64,000 bases of DNA from Austwickia chelonae NBRC 105200 (GTDB lineage: Bacteria > Actinomycetota > Actinomycetes > Actinomycetales > Dermatophilaceae), in assembly GCF_000298175.1 (NCBI RefSeq), contig NZ_BAGZ01000018.1:1-64000 (forward strand). The letters are read 5' to 3'. Below, piece after piece: positions 35,259 to 46,717 of the stretch. A program made the position numbers and the translations under genes. Below the pieces are notes generated by a model. It was not told the origin of the DNA. It made no database searches and was given only the letters and a program-made list of their open reading frames with translations. Position 1 is the first letter of the stretch; each line of letters starts with the position of its first letter.

Positions 35259-36820
35259 GAGACCACCACGGAACGGATGCTGACTGCAGGCGCGCCCGCT
35301 GCTCGTCCGACGTGCAGATAGCCGCCCCGCCAGCGCGTGTCCGTGGTCTGGACGCCTGCGCCGTCGGCGAACCCCCAACGCAGGCTGCCTCGGCTGACCT
35401 CCAGCCGCATCCGGGACCACCGGCTCCAACGTTGATCAGGGCCGGCGACGTCGGCGGTCAACTGGTCGCTTTCCTTCTTCCCGTGGTGGTGGGCGCCGAC
35501 GGCGAGCTGACCGGAGGGGGAGAGTGTGGCGTGGTAGCCGTCACCCACCCCGCCCTCGTGGTCGTAGTAGCGGTCGTCGAGATGGCCGAAAGCGAGCACG
35601 AAACCGGCGTTGGCAGGGGAGTTGGAGGAGGGTTTGTCGAACCTGATGTCGAATTCGACCCGATAGTCGCCCTCCGGTGAGGAGATCGGGCAGAGGCTGC
35701 CGAGCAGGAGGGAGGCCGCCTTCTGACGAGAACGTAGTCGCACTGCGCCGGGGTCGGGCCATTCGAGCCGGTCGGCCTCCGCGTAGGGGTCGAGCACCAG
35801 GTCACCCGGTCCGAGCATGCCTTCTCCCCAGATCACCGACTTCCGGGGCGGGACCGTCCCGGAGGTGTATCCGACATGGGAAGAGATGAATCCCTGGACC
35901 ATACGCGCCCGGAAATAGTCGATATCGCTGCGCCGGTGCACCGGGTGCACCCAGACCGGTATCCCGGTGCGCACGGCAGCGGCCAGGGGCGCTTCCGGAG
36001 TGCGGGCGCCTTCGATGGTGCGGGCGGGGAGGACCAGGACGTCCCGGTGTCGGGAGAGTTTCGCCGCGACCTGTTGCACGCTCTCAGGGGTCAGGCCTTC
36101 GACGGTGCCGTAGTAGGCGAAGACGGGGAGCCCTGCCCTGGCGGCTTCTTCGATCCGGTGGGAGGTCACCGGCACTTTGATGAAGACTCGATCCTGCAAC
36201 TTGCGTCGCCAGATGGTGTCCAACAGGAGTGGAAAACCGGCGTCGTCCTTGGCTTCCAGGCAGAGGATGGCCCGTTCGGAGACGACATCCAGTGTTTTCT
36301 CGAGTGTGGTAATACCTGCCGCGCCGGTGCCCTGCCATCGCGGTCCGAGGCCGGGTTGCACCGCTTTCACCGAGGCCAGTTGGGCTTGGGTCCTGCTCGA
36401 TACCTTGCCGGTCGTATTGGTGGTGCGTTCCAGGGTCAGGTCGTGTTGACAGACCAGGACCCGGTCGGAGGTCAGGACGGTGGAGATCTCCATACAGGTG
36501 CCGCCGTCCTCGACGGCCCGGGTGTATCCCTCGAGGGTGTGTTCGGGGATGACCGCGGCGACGCCTCTGTGGGCGATGTGCACCACTCCGTGAGCAGAAC
36601 GCCGCCATTGGTCGACAGTGGTGACCGTCGGGGTGGTAGCGGCTGCGCCGGGGGCGACGGCGTTCTGGCCGGTGCGGATGGCGGCCCAGGCGCCGACGCT
36701 TGCCAGGCCGACCAGGCTCACCCCGCCGGCCAGGACAGCACGCCGGGAGATCCGGTTCACCGTGTCCTGTCGTGCCTGTCCGGCGGGGCTCTTCTCCTCG
36801 TCGGTGGGCTCAGCCGTCAC
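35255..36820 (-). CDS. exported glycerophosphodiester-phosphodiesterase-like protein
   Basis: This is a 521-residue protein. A twin-arginine-like signal (SRRAVLAGGVSLVGLASVGAW, Arg26-Arg27) predicts export. The GDPD TIM-barrel follows: AHRG (His84), PEHT (Glu93), ME-I-S (Glu111) and QHD (His126). In typical GDPDs the acidic pair reads E-x-D; here the second acid is Ser113, so activity may be altered. Residues from about 355 form a beta-rich domain resembling concanavalin/LamG folds. It sits inside the glycan operon, overlapping the Wzz gene by 11 bases. It may trim or remodel phosphodiester-linked polymer. Confidence 0.78.
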   Translation of the reverse strand: MTAEPTDEEKSPAGQARQDTVNRISRRAVLAGGVSLVGLASVGAWAAIRTGQNAVAPGAAATTPTVTTVDQWRRSAHGVVHIAHRGVAAVIPEHTLEGYTRAVEDGGTCMEISTVLTSDRVLVCQHDLTLERTTNTTGKVSSRTQAQLASVKAVQPGLGPRWQGTGAAGITTLEKTLDVVSERAILCLEAKDDAGFPLLLDTIWRRKLQDRVFIKVPVTSHRIEEAARAGLPVFAYYGTVEGLTPESVQQVAAKLSRHRDVLVLPARTIEGARTPEAPLAAAVRTGIPVWVHPVHRRSDIDYFRARMVQGFISSHVGYTSGTVPPRKSVIWGEGMLGPGDLVLDPYAEADRLEWPDPGAVRLRSRQKAASLLLGSLCPISSPEGDYRVEFDIRFDKPSSNSPANAGFVLAFGHLDDRYYDHEGGVGDGYHATLSPSGQLAVGAHHHGKKESDQLTADVAGPDQRWSRWSRMRLEVSRGSLRWGFADGAGVQTTDTRWRGGYLHVGRAAGAPAVSIRSVVVS

Positions 36821-38021
36821 GACTTTCTCCTTCGGCGGATGTCCGGTGGCCGGGTTCCTTCAGCGACGAAGGTTCTACGGCTCGGGGCACCGGCGGGATG
36901 TAGACGGTCGGCTCGTCGGTGGAGGACACCTTGGAACTGGGGCGGCGGACGGCGGGGATGCGGAAGCGGTCCGCCTTGGAGATCTGGGCGTCGTCGTCGC
37001 GGGCCGTGACCGGTCCAGTGGCGGCCGGTCTGGCGGAGGCCATCGGTTGGGTCGGCAGGGACACCTGCGCGGCCCGTTTGATCGCGGCGGAGGAGCGGTC
37101 GTTCTTCTGCGATGCCTCGGTCTGCTGATCGCCTGCCACCGGCTGTTCCGGGGGGGAGTTCTCCGCGGTCTTCTCACCGGCCGGGTCGGGCGCGTCCGCG
37201 GGCGCGTTCTCTTCCGCTGAGGCCCGGGTGGCTGGTGGCTGCTCGACTGCCCGGGAGTTTTTCCCCTTTTTCCCGGGGGCGCCGTCCGCATCTGCGGGGG
37301 TGGACGCCGACGCGGGGCTCTTCCGTTTTCTCCAGGTCTGTTTCTTGCCGGTCGAGGGTGGCTCCGCAGCCGGGATGGCGTCCGCTGGAGGGACATCGGT
37401 CACCGACCCGGGATTTCCCTTGGAGCGGTAGAAGCCCCACAGGCAGGCGAGGAGGACACCGATGAGCAGCCCGCTGGCCCCACCGGTCAGTGTGTTGCGG
37501 CTGGTCTTCGGGCTCTGTGGGGCGCTGGGTGGGCCGGATCGGGACACCGTGACCACCTGCACCATGGGTCGTCCGTCGGCATCTCGCGGCGCGAGTTGAC
37601 GGACTGCGGTGCCCAGCTCGTCGGCGATGGCATCAGCGATCGTCGAGCTGCGTTGGGCTTCGGGGTCGGTGGCTTTGATGTCGATCAGCACGGTCTCCTT
37701 GGAGGAGGAACCGGTGACCCGTCCGGACAGCCCTTTGGCGCCGCCGGCGATCCCGAGACGTTTGGCGACCGGGTCGAGGACGTACGGTGAGGTGGCCAGG
37801 TCGGCGTACGACGCCACCTGCGACTGGACGAAGGTCGCCCCTTGGGAGAGGTCGGATGCGCCCCGGCTGGCGGCGACCGACACGAAGACCCTGGCGGAGG
37901 CGGTATACGTCGGGGTGCTGAGCTTGGAGACCCCGAACATGGCTGCGGCGCCGATCAGGGTGCATGCCAGCACCGTCAACCAGGCACGACGTACCGCGTG
38001 GAGGATGTCGCCGACGGTCAT
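36810..38021 (-). CDS. Wzz-like chain-length determinant with long disordered tail
   Basis: This is a 403-residue membrane protein. Its first membrane helix lies at about 13-31, followed by an extracytoplasmic domain and a second helix at about 178-196, with the Pro-rich stretch SGPPSAPQSPKTSRN before it. This is the PCP/Wzz plan. The remaining 200 residues are Ala/Pro/Lys/Glu-rich and probably disordered and cytoplasmic. There is no C-terminal Walker-type tyrosine kinase, unlike many Gram-positive capsule regulators. It likely controls polymer length together with Wzy. Confidence 0.8.
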   Translation of the reverse strand: MTVGDILHAVRRAWLTVLACTLIGAAAMFGVSKLSTPTYTASARVFVSVAASRGASDLSQGATFVQSQVASYADLATSPYVLDPVAKRLGIAGGAKGLSGRVTGSSSKETVLIDIKATDPEAQRSSTIADAIADELGTAVRQLAPRDADGRPMVQVVTVSRSGPPSAPQSPKTSRNTLTGGASGLLIGVLLACLWGFYRSKGNPGSVTDVPPADAIPAAEPPSTGKKQTWRKRKSPASASTPADADGAPGKKGKNSRAVEQPPATRASAEENAPADAPDPAGEKTAENSPPEQPVAGDQQTEASQKNDRSSAAIKRAAQVSLPTQPMASARPAATGPVTARDDDAQISKADRFRIPAVRRPSSKVSSTDEPTVYIPPVPRAVEPSSLKEPGHRTSAEGESRDG

Positions 38022-38028
38022 CGGGCGT

Positions 38029-40065
38029 TCACCGTCCTTCCGTCCGTTTCACCGTGTGGGCATCAGGCTCCTTATCGACACCTACCGGTACGGATGTGAC
38101 CGTCTGGTCGCTGTCTTCGGGGAAGTCCCCCCGGAGGGCGTTCCGATACGCGGCGACGTGCAGGGCTGCGGCATGCGGCCAGTCGCGGGCATCCAGTCGG
38201 GGGCGGGGGGTGCGTCGGGCGCAGGCGGCGAGTGCGTCGTCGAGGTGTTCGCCGGTGAGTGTCCCGGTGAAGGTGTTCACCCATCCTGTGCCGACTTCTT
38301 CGGCGAGCCTCCGGTTGACCTCGTTGTCGGGCACGAGGACGGGCCGGCCCAGGGAGAGCGCCATCAGGACGGTGCCGGAGTTGTGCATCTCCGGGGCGGG
38401 CAGGACGACCAGTTCGCTGCCGGTGACGGTGGAGACGAGTTCTTCGTCGGTGAGGAACCGGAGGTTCAGGGTGATCCGGTCGTCGCCGGCGGCGAGGGTG
38501 CGCATCTCGGTGGCGAGTTGGTCGGTGGAGGGGCGTCCGGCGACGACGAGCGTGGTCGCCGTCGGGTTGTCCCTGGTCTCCCGGAAGGCCTTGATGAGCT
38601 GGTCGACGGCTTTGTAGCGTCGGATCAGGCCGACGAAGGCGATGCGTCCCGACGTGCTCTGGCGCGTTTCGTAGCGGTCGAACCATTCCCGGTAGTGGCC
38701 GTGGGGGACGGTGGCTTGAGGTCCGTTGGGGATCGGGGTGCTGTCGTTGACTCGGATGCGCAGTTCGGTGCGTGCCTCGAAAAGCCGCAGGAGTTTCTCC
38801 TGCTTCGGGGAGATTCCCTGGGGCAGTTCGAGGTTGTGAACGGTGCGGACGATGGCGGTGCCACGCGCCCGGAAAGCAGCCAGCATGGTCACGAAGAACA
38901 GTTGGCGGACGGCGGTCTTCAGCGGTGAGTGCCCGCTGACCAGGATCTCCGGCCAGTGTGCGTGGAAGACGTCGTAGCGACCGGTCAGCGCACGTCGCCA
39001 GCTGAAGGTGTGCAGTTCGACGTCGTCGCGGGCTTGGAGTGCGTCCTTGAGCATGACGATGTACGGATTGGTCGTCGGCCGTGGTTCGGGGAAGGAGGCC
39101 AGGACGCGTACCGGGCGGGTGGTGGGCGCGTGGGTTCGGCGCACCTGGTGGTGGCGCATCATCCACAGCCCGGCGAGGGTGCCTCTGGCGGCGGCCCAGA
39201 TCAGTCGGGGGTTGGTCAGCACTGCTCGGCGTCCGCTCCACAACAGCATGCGACGGGCTGCGGGCAGGCTGGTGCGGGCCCATCGTGCCCGTCCGGGTCG
39301 GTCGAGGTTGCGGGCGGCGAAGAGCAGCCGGTTGCGCACGTTGTAGTAGATGAAGGTGGGCGAGTGTCCGGTGCGTCCGTGGGTGCGGTGGGTGGCGCCT
39401 TCGTCGTGGATGGCGTGTGCGGTGCGGACGACGGCCACGTTCCCGCCGAGTTGACGTACCCGCCAGGAGAGCTCGACGTCTTCCCAGTAGAGGAAGTAGT
39501 CGGGTGCGAAGCCGTCGACCGATCGCCACAGTGCGTCGCTGATCAGGAGGCAGGCGCCGGTCAGCCAGGGTGCGACAGCGGTTTCCCCGGCGGCTCGTTT
39601 ACGAGTGGCCAGGGTGTTTCCGTCCTGCAGGTAGAGGTCGTGGCCGTCGGACCACAGGGTGCCGTCGGGGCGGGTGATCACGGGCCCGGCGAGTGTCATC
39701 GGGTCGTTGTCGACGACGGAGGCGAGTTCGACGACGGAGGCTGCGTCGATCTGTGCGTCGGGGTTCAGCAGGAGGTAGAGGTCGGCGCCGAGTTCGCGGG
39801 CTGTGGAGACGCCGATGTTCATGCCGTGGCCGAAGCCGCCGTTGACGTCCTGGGGGACGCAGTGCCATCCCTGTTCTCGGCAGAGTTCCTGCGCTTCGGT
39901 GCGGGCCTGGTCACTGTGCCAGTTGTCGACGACCACGATCGCGGCGTCCTGCAGAAGGGGGTCGGTCGATGCGGTCATCTGTTGATGGACGGCGACCAGG
40001 TTGATGCGCAGGAGTTCGGCGGAGTTGAAGTTGACGACGACGACCGCAATCCGTCCGCCGCTCAT
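38029..40065 (-). CDS. bifunctional GT2-GT4 glycosyltransferase fusion
   Basis: This is a 678-residue fusion. The N-terminal half (about 1-300) is a rhamnosyltransferase-like GT2: VVVVNFNSAELL, VVDNWHSD, NGGFGHGMNIGV, LLLNPDAQ and the late FLYWEDVELSWRVRQ. The C-terminal half (about 325-650) is a GT-B/GT4 domain with VFHAHWPEI, VRTVHNLELP, IAFVGLIRRYKAVDQLIKAF and LVLPAPEMHNSGTVLMALSLGRPVL. Two consecutive sugar additions by one polypeptide are likely. It overlaps the upstream GT4 gene by four bases. Confidence 0.88.
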   Translation of the reverse strand: MSGGRIAVVVVNFNSAELLRINLVAVHQQMTASTDPLLQDAAIVVVDNWHSDQARTEAQELCREQGWHCVPQDVNGGFGHGMNIGVSTARELGADLYLLLNPDAQIDAASVVELASVVDNDPMTLAGPVITRPDGTLWSDGHDLYLQDGNTLATRKRAAGETAVAPWLTGACLLISDALWRSVDGFAPDYFLYWEDVELSWRVRQLGGNVAVVRTAHAIHDEGATHRTHGRTGHSPTFIYYNVRNRLLFAARNLDRPGRARWARTSLPAARRMLLWSGRRAVLTNPRLIWAAARGTLAGLWMMRHHQVRRTHAPTTRPVRVLASFPEPRPTTNPYIVMLKDALQARDDVELHTFSWRRALTGRYDVFHAHWPEILVSGHSPLKTAVRQLFFVTMLAAFRARGTAIVRTVHNLELPQGISPKQEKLLRLFEARTELRIRVNDSTPIPNGPQATVPHGHYREWFDRYETRQSTSGRIAFVGLIRRYKAVDQLIKAFRETRDNPTATTLVVAGRPSTDQLATEMRTLAAGDDRITLNLRFLTDEELVSTVTGSELVVLPAPEMHNSGTVLMALSLGRPVLVPDNEVNRRLAEEVGTGWVNTFTGTLTGEHLDDALAACARRTPRPRLDARDWPHAAALHVAAYRNALRGDFPEDSDQTVTSVPVGVDKEPDAHTVKRTEGR

Positions 40066-41273
40066 CTGGTTCCCTCCGTCTGCGTGTCTACGTCAGTGGC
40101 GGTGGAGGGGGTTGTGGTGCCGCGGTCGAGGTCGCAGACGAGCTGGGTGACCGAGGCTCGGTAGCTTTCGGGGGCGAACCGGATGAGTGCTCGGTCGCGG
40201 GCTGCGGCGGCTCGGTCGATCATCTGTGGCCAGGCGTCGATGACACGTCGGACCGCTTCGGCGAGTGCCAGGGCGTCTCCGGCTCGGGCGAGGTCGGCGC
40301 TGTCGATGCCGGAGACCGCTTCGGGCAGGCCGCCGATGTTGCTGACGACGACGGGTCGTTGGGCCAGGACGGCTTCGACGGCAGTGTTGCCGAAGGGTTC
40401 GGCCATGACCGAGGGCACGAGGGCGATGTCGCAGGCTGCGAGTTCGGACCAGACGTCGTCGGTGAATCCCTGCAGGGTGACGATTCCGGCGTCGATCAGG
40501 TCGGCGGCGTCCGAGCGCAGTTGTTCCTCGAACCATTCGTAGCCGTCGAAGACGGAGCCGACGATGCGGAGGTGGGCGTCGGTGCCGGTGTCGCGCAGGC
40601 GACGGAGTGCGTCGATGGCCACGTCTGGGCCTTTGCGGGGGGAGATCCGGCCGACGAAGAGCAGTTTCACCGGGCCTTCGAGCTTCTCGCGGGGTGCGAT
40701 GGTGGCTCCGGTGGGTGCACCGACTCCGTTGGGGACGACGGTTCCTCGTCGTTCGAGCGCGGGGACGGCCTCGTTGAGGACGTTCGCGGAGAAGGCGCTG
40801 TTCAGGATCACCTTGTCGGTGAGCAGAAGTGGGGCTGCCAGTCCGGTACGGACGACCCTGGATGCGGCTTGTTCGGCCTCGTGGACGTGGCAGACGACGC
40901 GGACGCCGCTGAGTCGGGCGGCGAGTAGCCAGGTCGGGATGGTCAGGGTGCTGACGTAGACGACATCCGGCCGGTGGCTGCGCAGCAGGGAGATCGCCTG
41001 CACCAGACCGGTGGTCATCTGCCAGGGCAGGGTGATCAGCCCGCGCGGGGAGAGCGCTGACTTGCGGAGGACCGGCATGTCGGCGATGTCGACGGAGGCT
41101 CCGGTAGCACGCAGTTGGGTGCCGAGGGGACCTTCCCCGGGGAGGACGACCTGGACGTCGTGTCCGGCGAGCAGGAAACCGGTCACCGCCTCGGCGAACA
41201 TCCGGTCGGACCCGTAGCGTTCGGCGCCGGGGTGCACGGCCATGATCCGGTGGGAGTGCTGTGCGGTTCTCAT
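40062..41273 (-). CDS. glycosyltransferase family 4
   Basis: This is a 403-residue GT-B enzyme. The N-terminal acceptor domain starts HRIMAVHPGAERYGSDRMF. The donor domain has LLFVGRISPRKGPDVAIDAL and the EPFGNTAVEAVLAQRPVVVSNIGG motif, with Glu residues that position the nucleotide sugar. ATG 41273 overlaps the CDP-alcohol transferase stop by four bases. Donor sugar unknown. Confidence 0.9.
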   Translation of the reverse strand: MRTAQHSHRIMAVHPGAERYGSDRMFAEAVTGFLLAGHDVQVVLPGEGPLGTQLRATGASVDIADMPVLRKSALSPRGLITLPWQMTTGLVQAISLLRSHRPDVVYVSTLTIPTWLLAARLSGVRVVCHVHEAEQAASRVVRTGLAAPLLLTDKVILNSAFSANVLNEAVPALERRGTVVPNGVGAPTGATIAPREKLEGPVKLLFVGRISPRKGPDVAIDALRRLRDTGTDAHLRIVGSVFDGYEWFEEQLRSDAADLIDAGIVTLQGFTDDVWSELAACDIALVPSVMAEPFGNTAVEAVLAQRPVVVSNIGGLPEAVSGIDSADLARAGDALALAEAVRRVIDAWPQMIDRAAAARDRALIRFAPESYRASVTQLVCDLDRGTTTPSTATDVDTQTEGTR

Positions 41274-42028
41274 GCGGGCACCTCGGCGAGCGCGGCCATG
41301 TCCCGGAACCATTTGGGCAGGCCCAGGGCGACGTAGCCGGCGGTTCCGGCCAGGAGGATCCCGTAGGCGCTCAGGAAGACTGCGGGGGTGCCCCAGGCGA
41401 GGAAGACGAGGCACATCACGCCGTAGTCGGTGGGTGCCACGGCGAGCGAACGCAGTACCGAGGCTTTCTGGGTGTTGCGGGCGGGTGCGACGCCTTTGGT
41501 GCGTTTGAGGAGGTCGCCGAGGATGAAGGCGAAGAAGTACAGGTTGGCGACCAGGACGTAGGCCGCGGGGACGAGCAGCAGCGCACGGTCGAGGTCGGTG
41601 AACCGGTAGAGCGAGATCAGCACGGTCAGGTGGAGCAGGCTGATCTTGACGCAGTCGACGACGTGGTCGAGCCACTCACCTGCGGGGGAGCCGCCTCCGG
41701 TGAGGCGGGCGAGTTGCCCGTCGGCGGAGTCGAGGGCGTATCCCAGGACGAGCAGAAGGCTGACGAGCAGGCCTGTGGTCCATGACGGCTGGAGGGTGGC
41801 CAGGCAGATGATGCCCAGCAGCGAGGTGCTGCCGCTGACGAGGGTGACCTGGTTGGGGGTCATGCCGAGGCGGTAGGCCACGGCGGCGAAGACTCGTCCG
41901 AGGGGTCGGTTCACGAAACGTGAGTAGGCCGGTGCACCTTTGTTGCTCTTCTGGTAGGAGGCCAGGAGGCGGACGGTGTCGGCGATGCTTTTCGAGGACC
42001 GTGCTGTCTGGCGGGTGGTGTCGGTCAT
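41270..42028 (-). CDS. CDP-alcohol phosphotransferase family membrane protein
   Basis: This is a 252-residue integral membrane enzyme with the complete family signature D100-x2-D103-G104-x2-A107-R108-x8-G117-x3-D121-x3-D125 and about six membrane helices. The family moves a phospho-alcohol group from a CDP-linked donor to an acceptor alcohol, usually in phospholipid synthesis. Its place inside a glycan operon, together with a divergent cytidylyltransferase, suggests it adds a phospho-polyol to a lipid or sugar acceptor. No classical initiating sugar-phosphate transferase is seen in this locus, so it might also start chain assembly. That role is speculative. Confidence 0.82.
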   Translation of the reverse strand: MTDTTRQTARSSKSIADTVRLLASYQKSNKGAPAYSRFVNRPLGRVFAAVAYRLGMTPNQVTLVSGSTSLLGIICLATLQPSWTTGLLVSLLLVLGYALDSADGQLARLTGGGSPAGEWLDHVVDCVKISLLHLTVLISLYRFTDLDRALLLVPAAYVLVANLYFFAFILGDLLKRTKGVAPARNTQKASVLRSLAVAPTDYGVMCLVFLAWGTPAVFLSAYGILLAGTAGYVALGLPKWFRDMAALAEVPA

Positions 42029-42031
42029 GGT

Positions 42032-43216
42032 TCAGGCCTCGATCGTGGTAGCGGTCCGGGCGGTGTCGGTGACGCCCTGGGGGTGTCGTCGGGGACGCCG
42101 GTGTCCACGTGATCCGCTCTTGCGCAGCCGTCCGTCGAGGAGTCGTTCGCACAGTTCGCCGTAGCGGGTGGCGACGTCGTCCCAGTCGTAGTCGGCGGCT
42201 CGGAGGCGGGATCCTTGTCCGCGCAGGCGCGTGGCTGCCAGGTCCGATTCGGCTTCGACGACGAGCCGGGCGACGTCCTGGGGGTCGGCGAAGTAGCGTC
42301 CTGCGCCGAGGACGACTTCCCGGTTGAAGGAGACGTCGACGGCGTTGACCGGTGCGCCGGCGCCGATGGCGCGCAGGAGTGAGGGGTTGGTTCCGCCGAC
42401 GGAGTGGCCGTGCCAGTAGACCAGGGCGTTGGCGTAGAGCTGGTCGAGGAGTTCCTGGTCCCAGACCCCGCCGAGGAAACGTACTCTCGAGTCGGCGAGG
42501 GATTTCACGTGGGCGATGTAGGCGTCTGCGTAGGGCGCGCTGCCGACCACGACGAGGGGGAGTTCGGCTGAACTGCGGGTGTAGCCCTCGACGATCATGC
42601 TGACGTTGTTCTCGGGTTCCATGCGGGCGACGACCAGGTGGTAGCCGTCGACGGTGAGGCCGAGTTCGGCCAGTCCCGGGTGGGCGGTGCGCTCGACGTG
42701 CGGGGCTCCGTAGGAGATCAGTTCGGTGGGGACGGAGAATTCGTCCTCGTAGTAGTCCTGGATGCCGATGGCGTCGGCGATGAGGGCGTCGGACCAGCGG
42801 ACGGCGAGTGCTTCGGCCATGCGGTAGTAGCGCTGGCCGGCGGGGCCCCATTTGGCGCGTTTCCATTCGAGGCCGTCGACGTGGGTGGCGACGGGGATGC
42901 CTCGGGCGCGGAGGAAGGGGAGCAGTGGGGCGTTGGCGGCGTTGAAGACGAGGGCGACGTCGGGTTCGTCGAGGGCGACGAGGCGGGCGACGGAGAGCGC
43001 GGTGTGGCTGAGGGTCTCGAGCGATCTCTTGGGCAGCGCCGGCAGCCAGACGAGTCGCATCCCGAGGTATTCGTCGGGTCCTCGTTCTTCGCCGCGGCAG
43101 TAGACGATGACTTCGTGTCCTGCGGCGACGAGTCGGCGTCCGACTTCTTCGACGCAGGTTTCGAAGCCGCCGTAGCGTGCCGGGACTCCTCGTGTTCCCA
43201 CCATGGCGATACGCAT
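42032..43216 (-). CDS. glycosyltransferase with N-terminal DUF1972 (GT4-like)
   Basis: This is a 394-residue GT-B enzyme starting MRIAMVGTRGVPARYGGFET, the DUF1972 signature of rhamnosyl- and galactosyl-transferases in exopolysaccharide loci. Further motifs are THVDGLEWKRAKWG, the donor-domain segment LVVARMEPENNV, and HGHSVGGTNPSLLRAIGAG near the nucleotide-sugar site. ATG 43216 follows GGGGGAA. It is the first gene of the nine-gene minus operon. Confidence 0.88.
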   Translation of the reverse strand: MRIAMVGTRGVPARYGGFETCVEEVGRRLVAAGHEVIVYCRGEERGPDEYLGMRLVWLPALPKRSLETLSHTALSVARLVALDEPDVALVFNAANAPLLPFLRARGIPVATHVDGLEWKRAKWGPAGQRYYRMAEALAVRWSDALIADAIGIQDYYEDEFSVPTELISYGAPHVERTAHPGLAELGLTVDGYHLVVARMEPENNVSMIVEGYTRSSAELPLVVVGSAPYADAYIAHVKSLADSRVRFLGGVWDQELLDQLYANALVYWHGHSVGGTNPSLLRAIGAGAPVNAVDVSFNREVVLGAGRYFADPQDVARLVVEAESDLAATRLRGQGSRLRAADYDWDDVATRYGELCERLLDGRLRKSGSRGHRRPRRHPQGVTDTARTATTIEA

Positions 43217-43734
43217 GTCTTCCCCCTGTTTTCCTGTCTTGCCCGAGAGCGCGGGCTTCCCCCTGTGTGTGGCGGCCGGGCCTCTCACGAGAACAACTCA
43301 CAATCGTGAAATTGACTGTGCGCGAAGCGCATTCTCGAGATATCCCGTCTTGTTACCGGCCGCCGGCCTCTTGTATCCCATCCGCATTTTTAGTCAATTT
43401 CCTTCAGGCCCAGAGACTCCCATCTCTCCGACCCTTTTGACCTGCGGGAGGGTGGCCATTCCCATGCCTGGCCGTTGCTACGATAACCGATGTTGGACGA
43501 CCGTTCCGAACGGTTATGTGGCTATGACGGTGACATAACTAACGAGGCCATGGGAAGCCTGCAGAGCGCCGACCAACAGGGGCGATCCGCCATTTTCATG
43601 AACACCATTCATGAGCGGTCAGCAAGGGCATACAAGCAGGCCAGAGAGCCATGCGCAGCAGCGCAGCACTTTTTCGCCATGCCCCGAATGAGCCCCTGGG
43701 GAAAACACACCGCTGGGTAAAAGGGGGAGCGGCA
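43217..43734. promoter_or_regulatory. divergent promoter region of the glycan operons
   Basis: This 518-base gap separates the two divergent glycan operons. It is AT-richer than its flanks and has no supported gene. It contains a perfect 15-base palindrome ACCGTTC-C-GAACGGT (43500-43514), a good operator candidate. Promoter hexamers could not be assigned with confidence on either strand. Confidence 0.5.
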
Positions 43735-46717
<2,983 letters not shown>

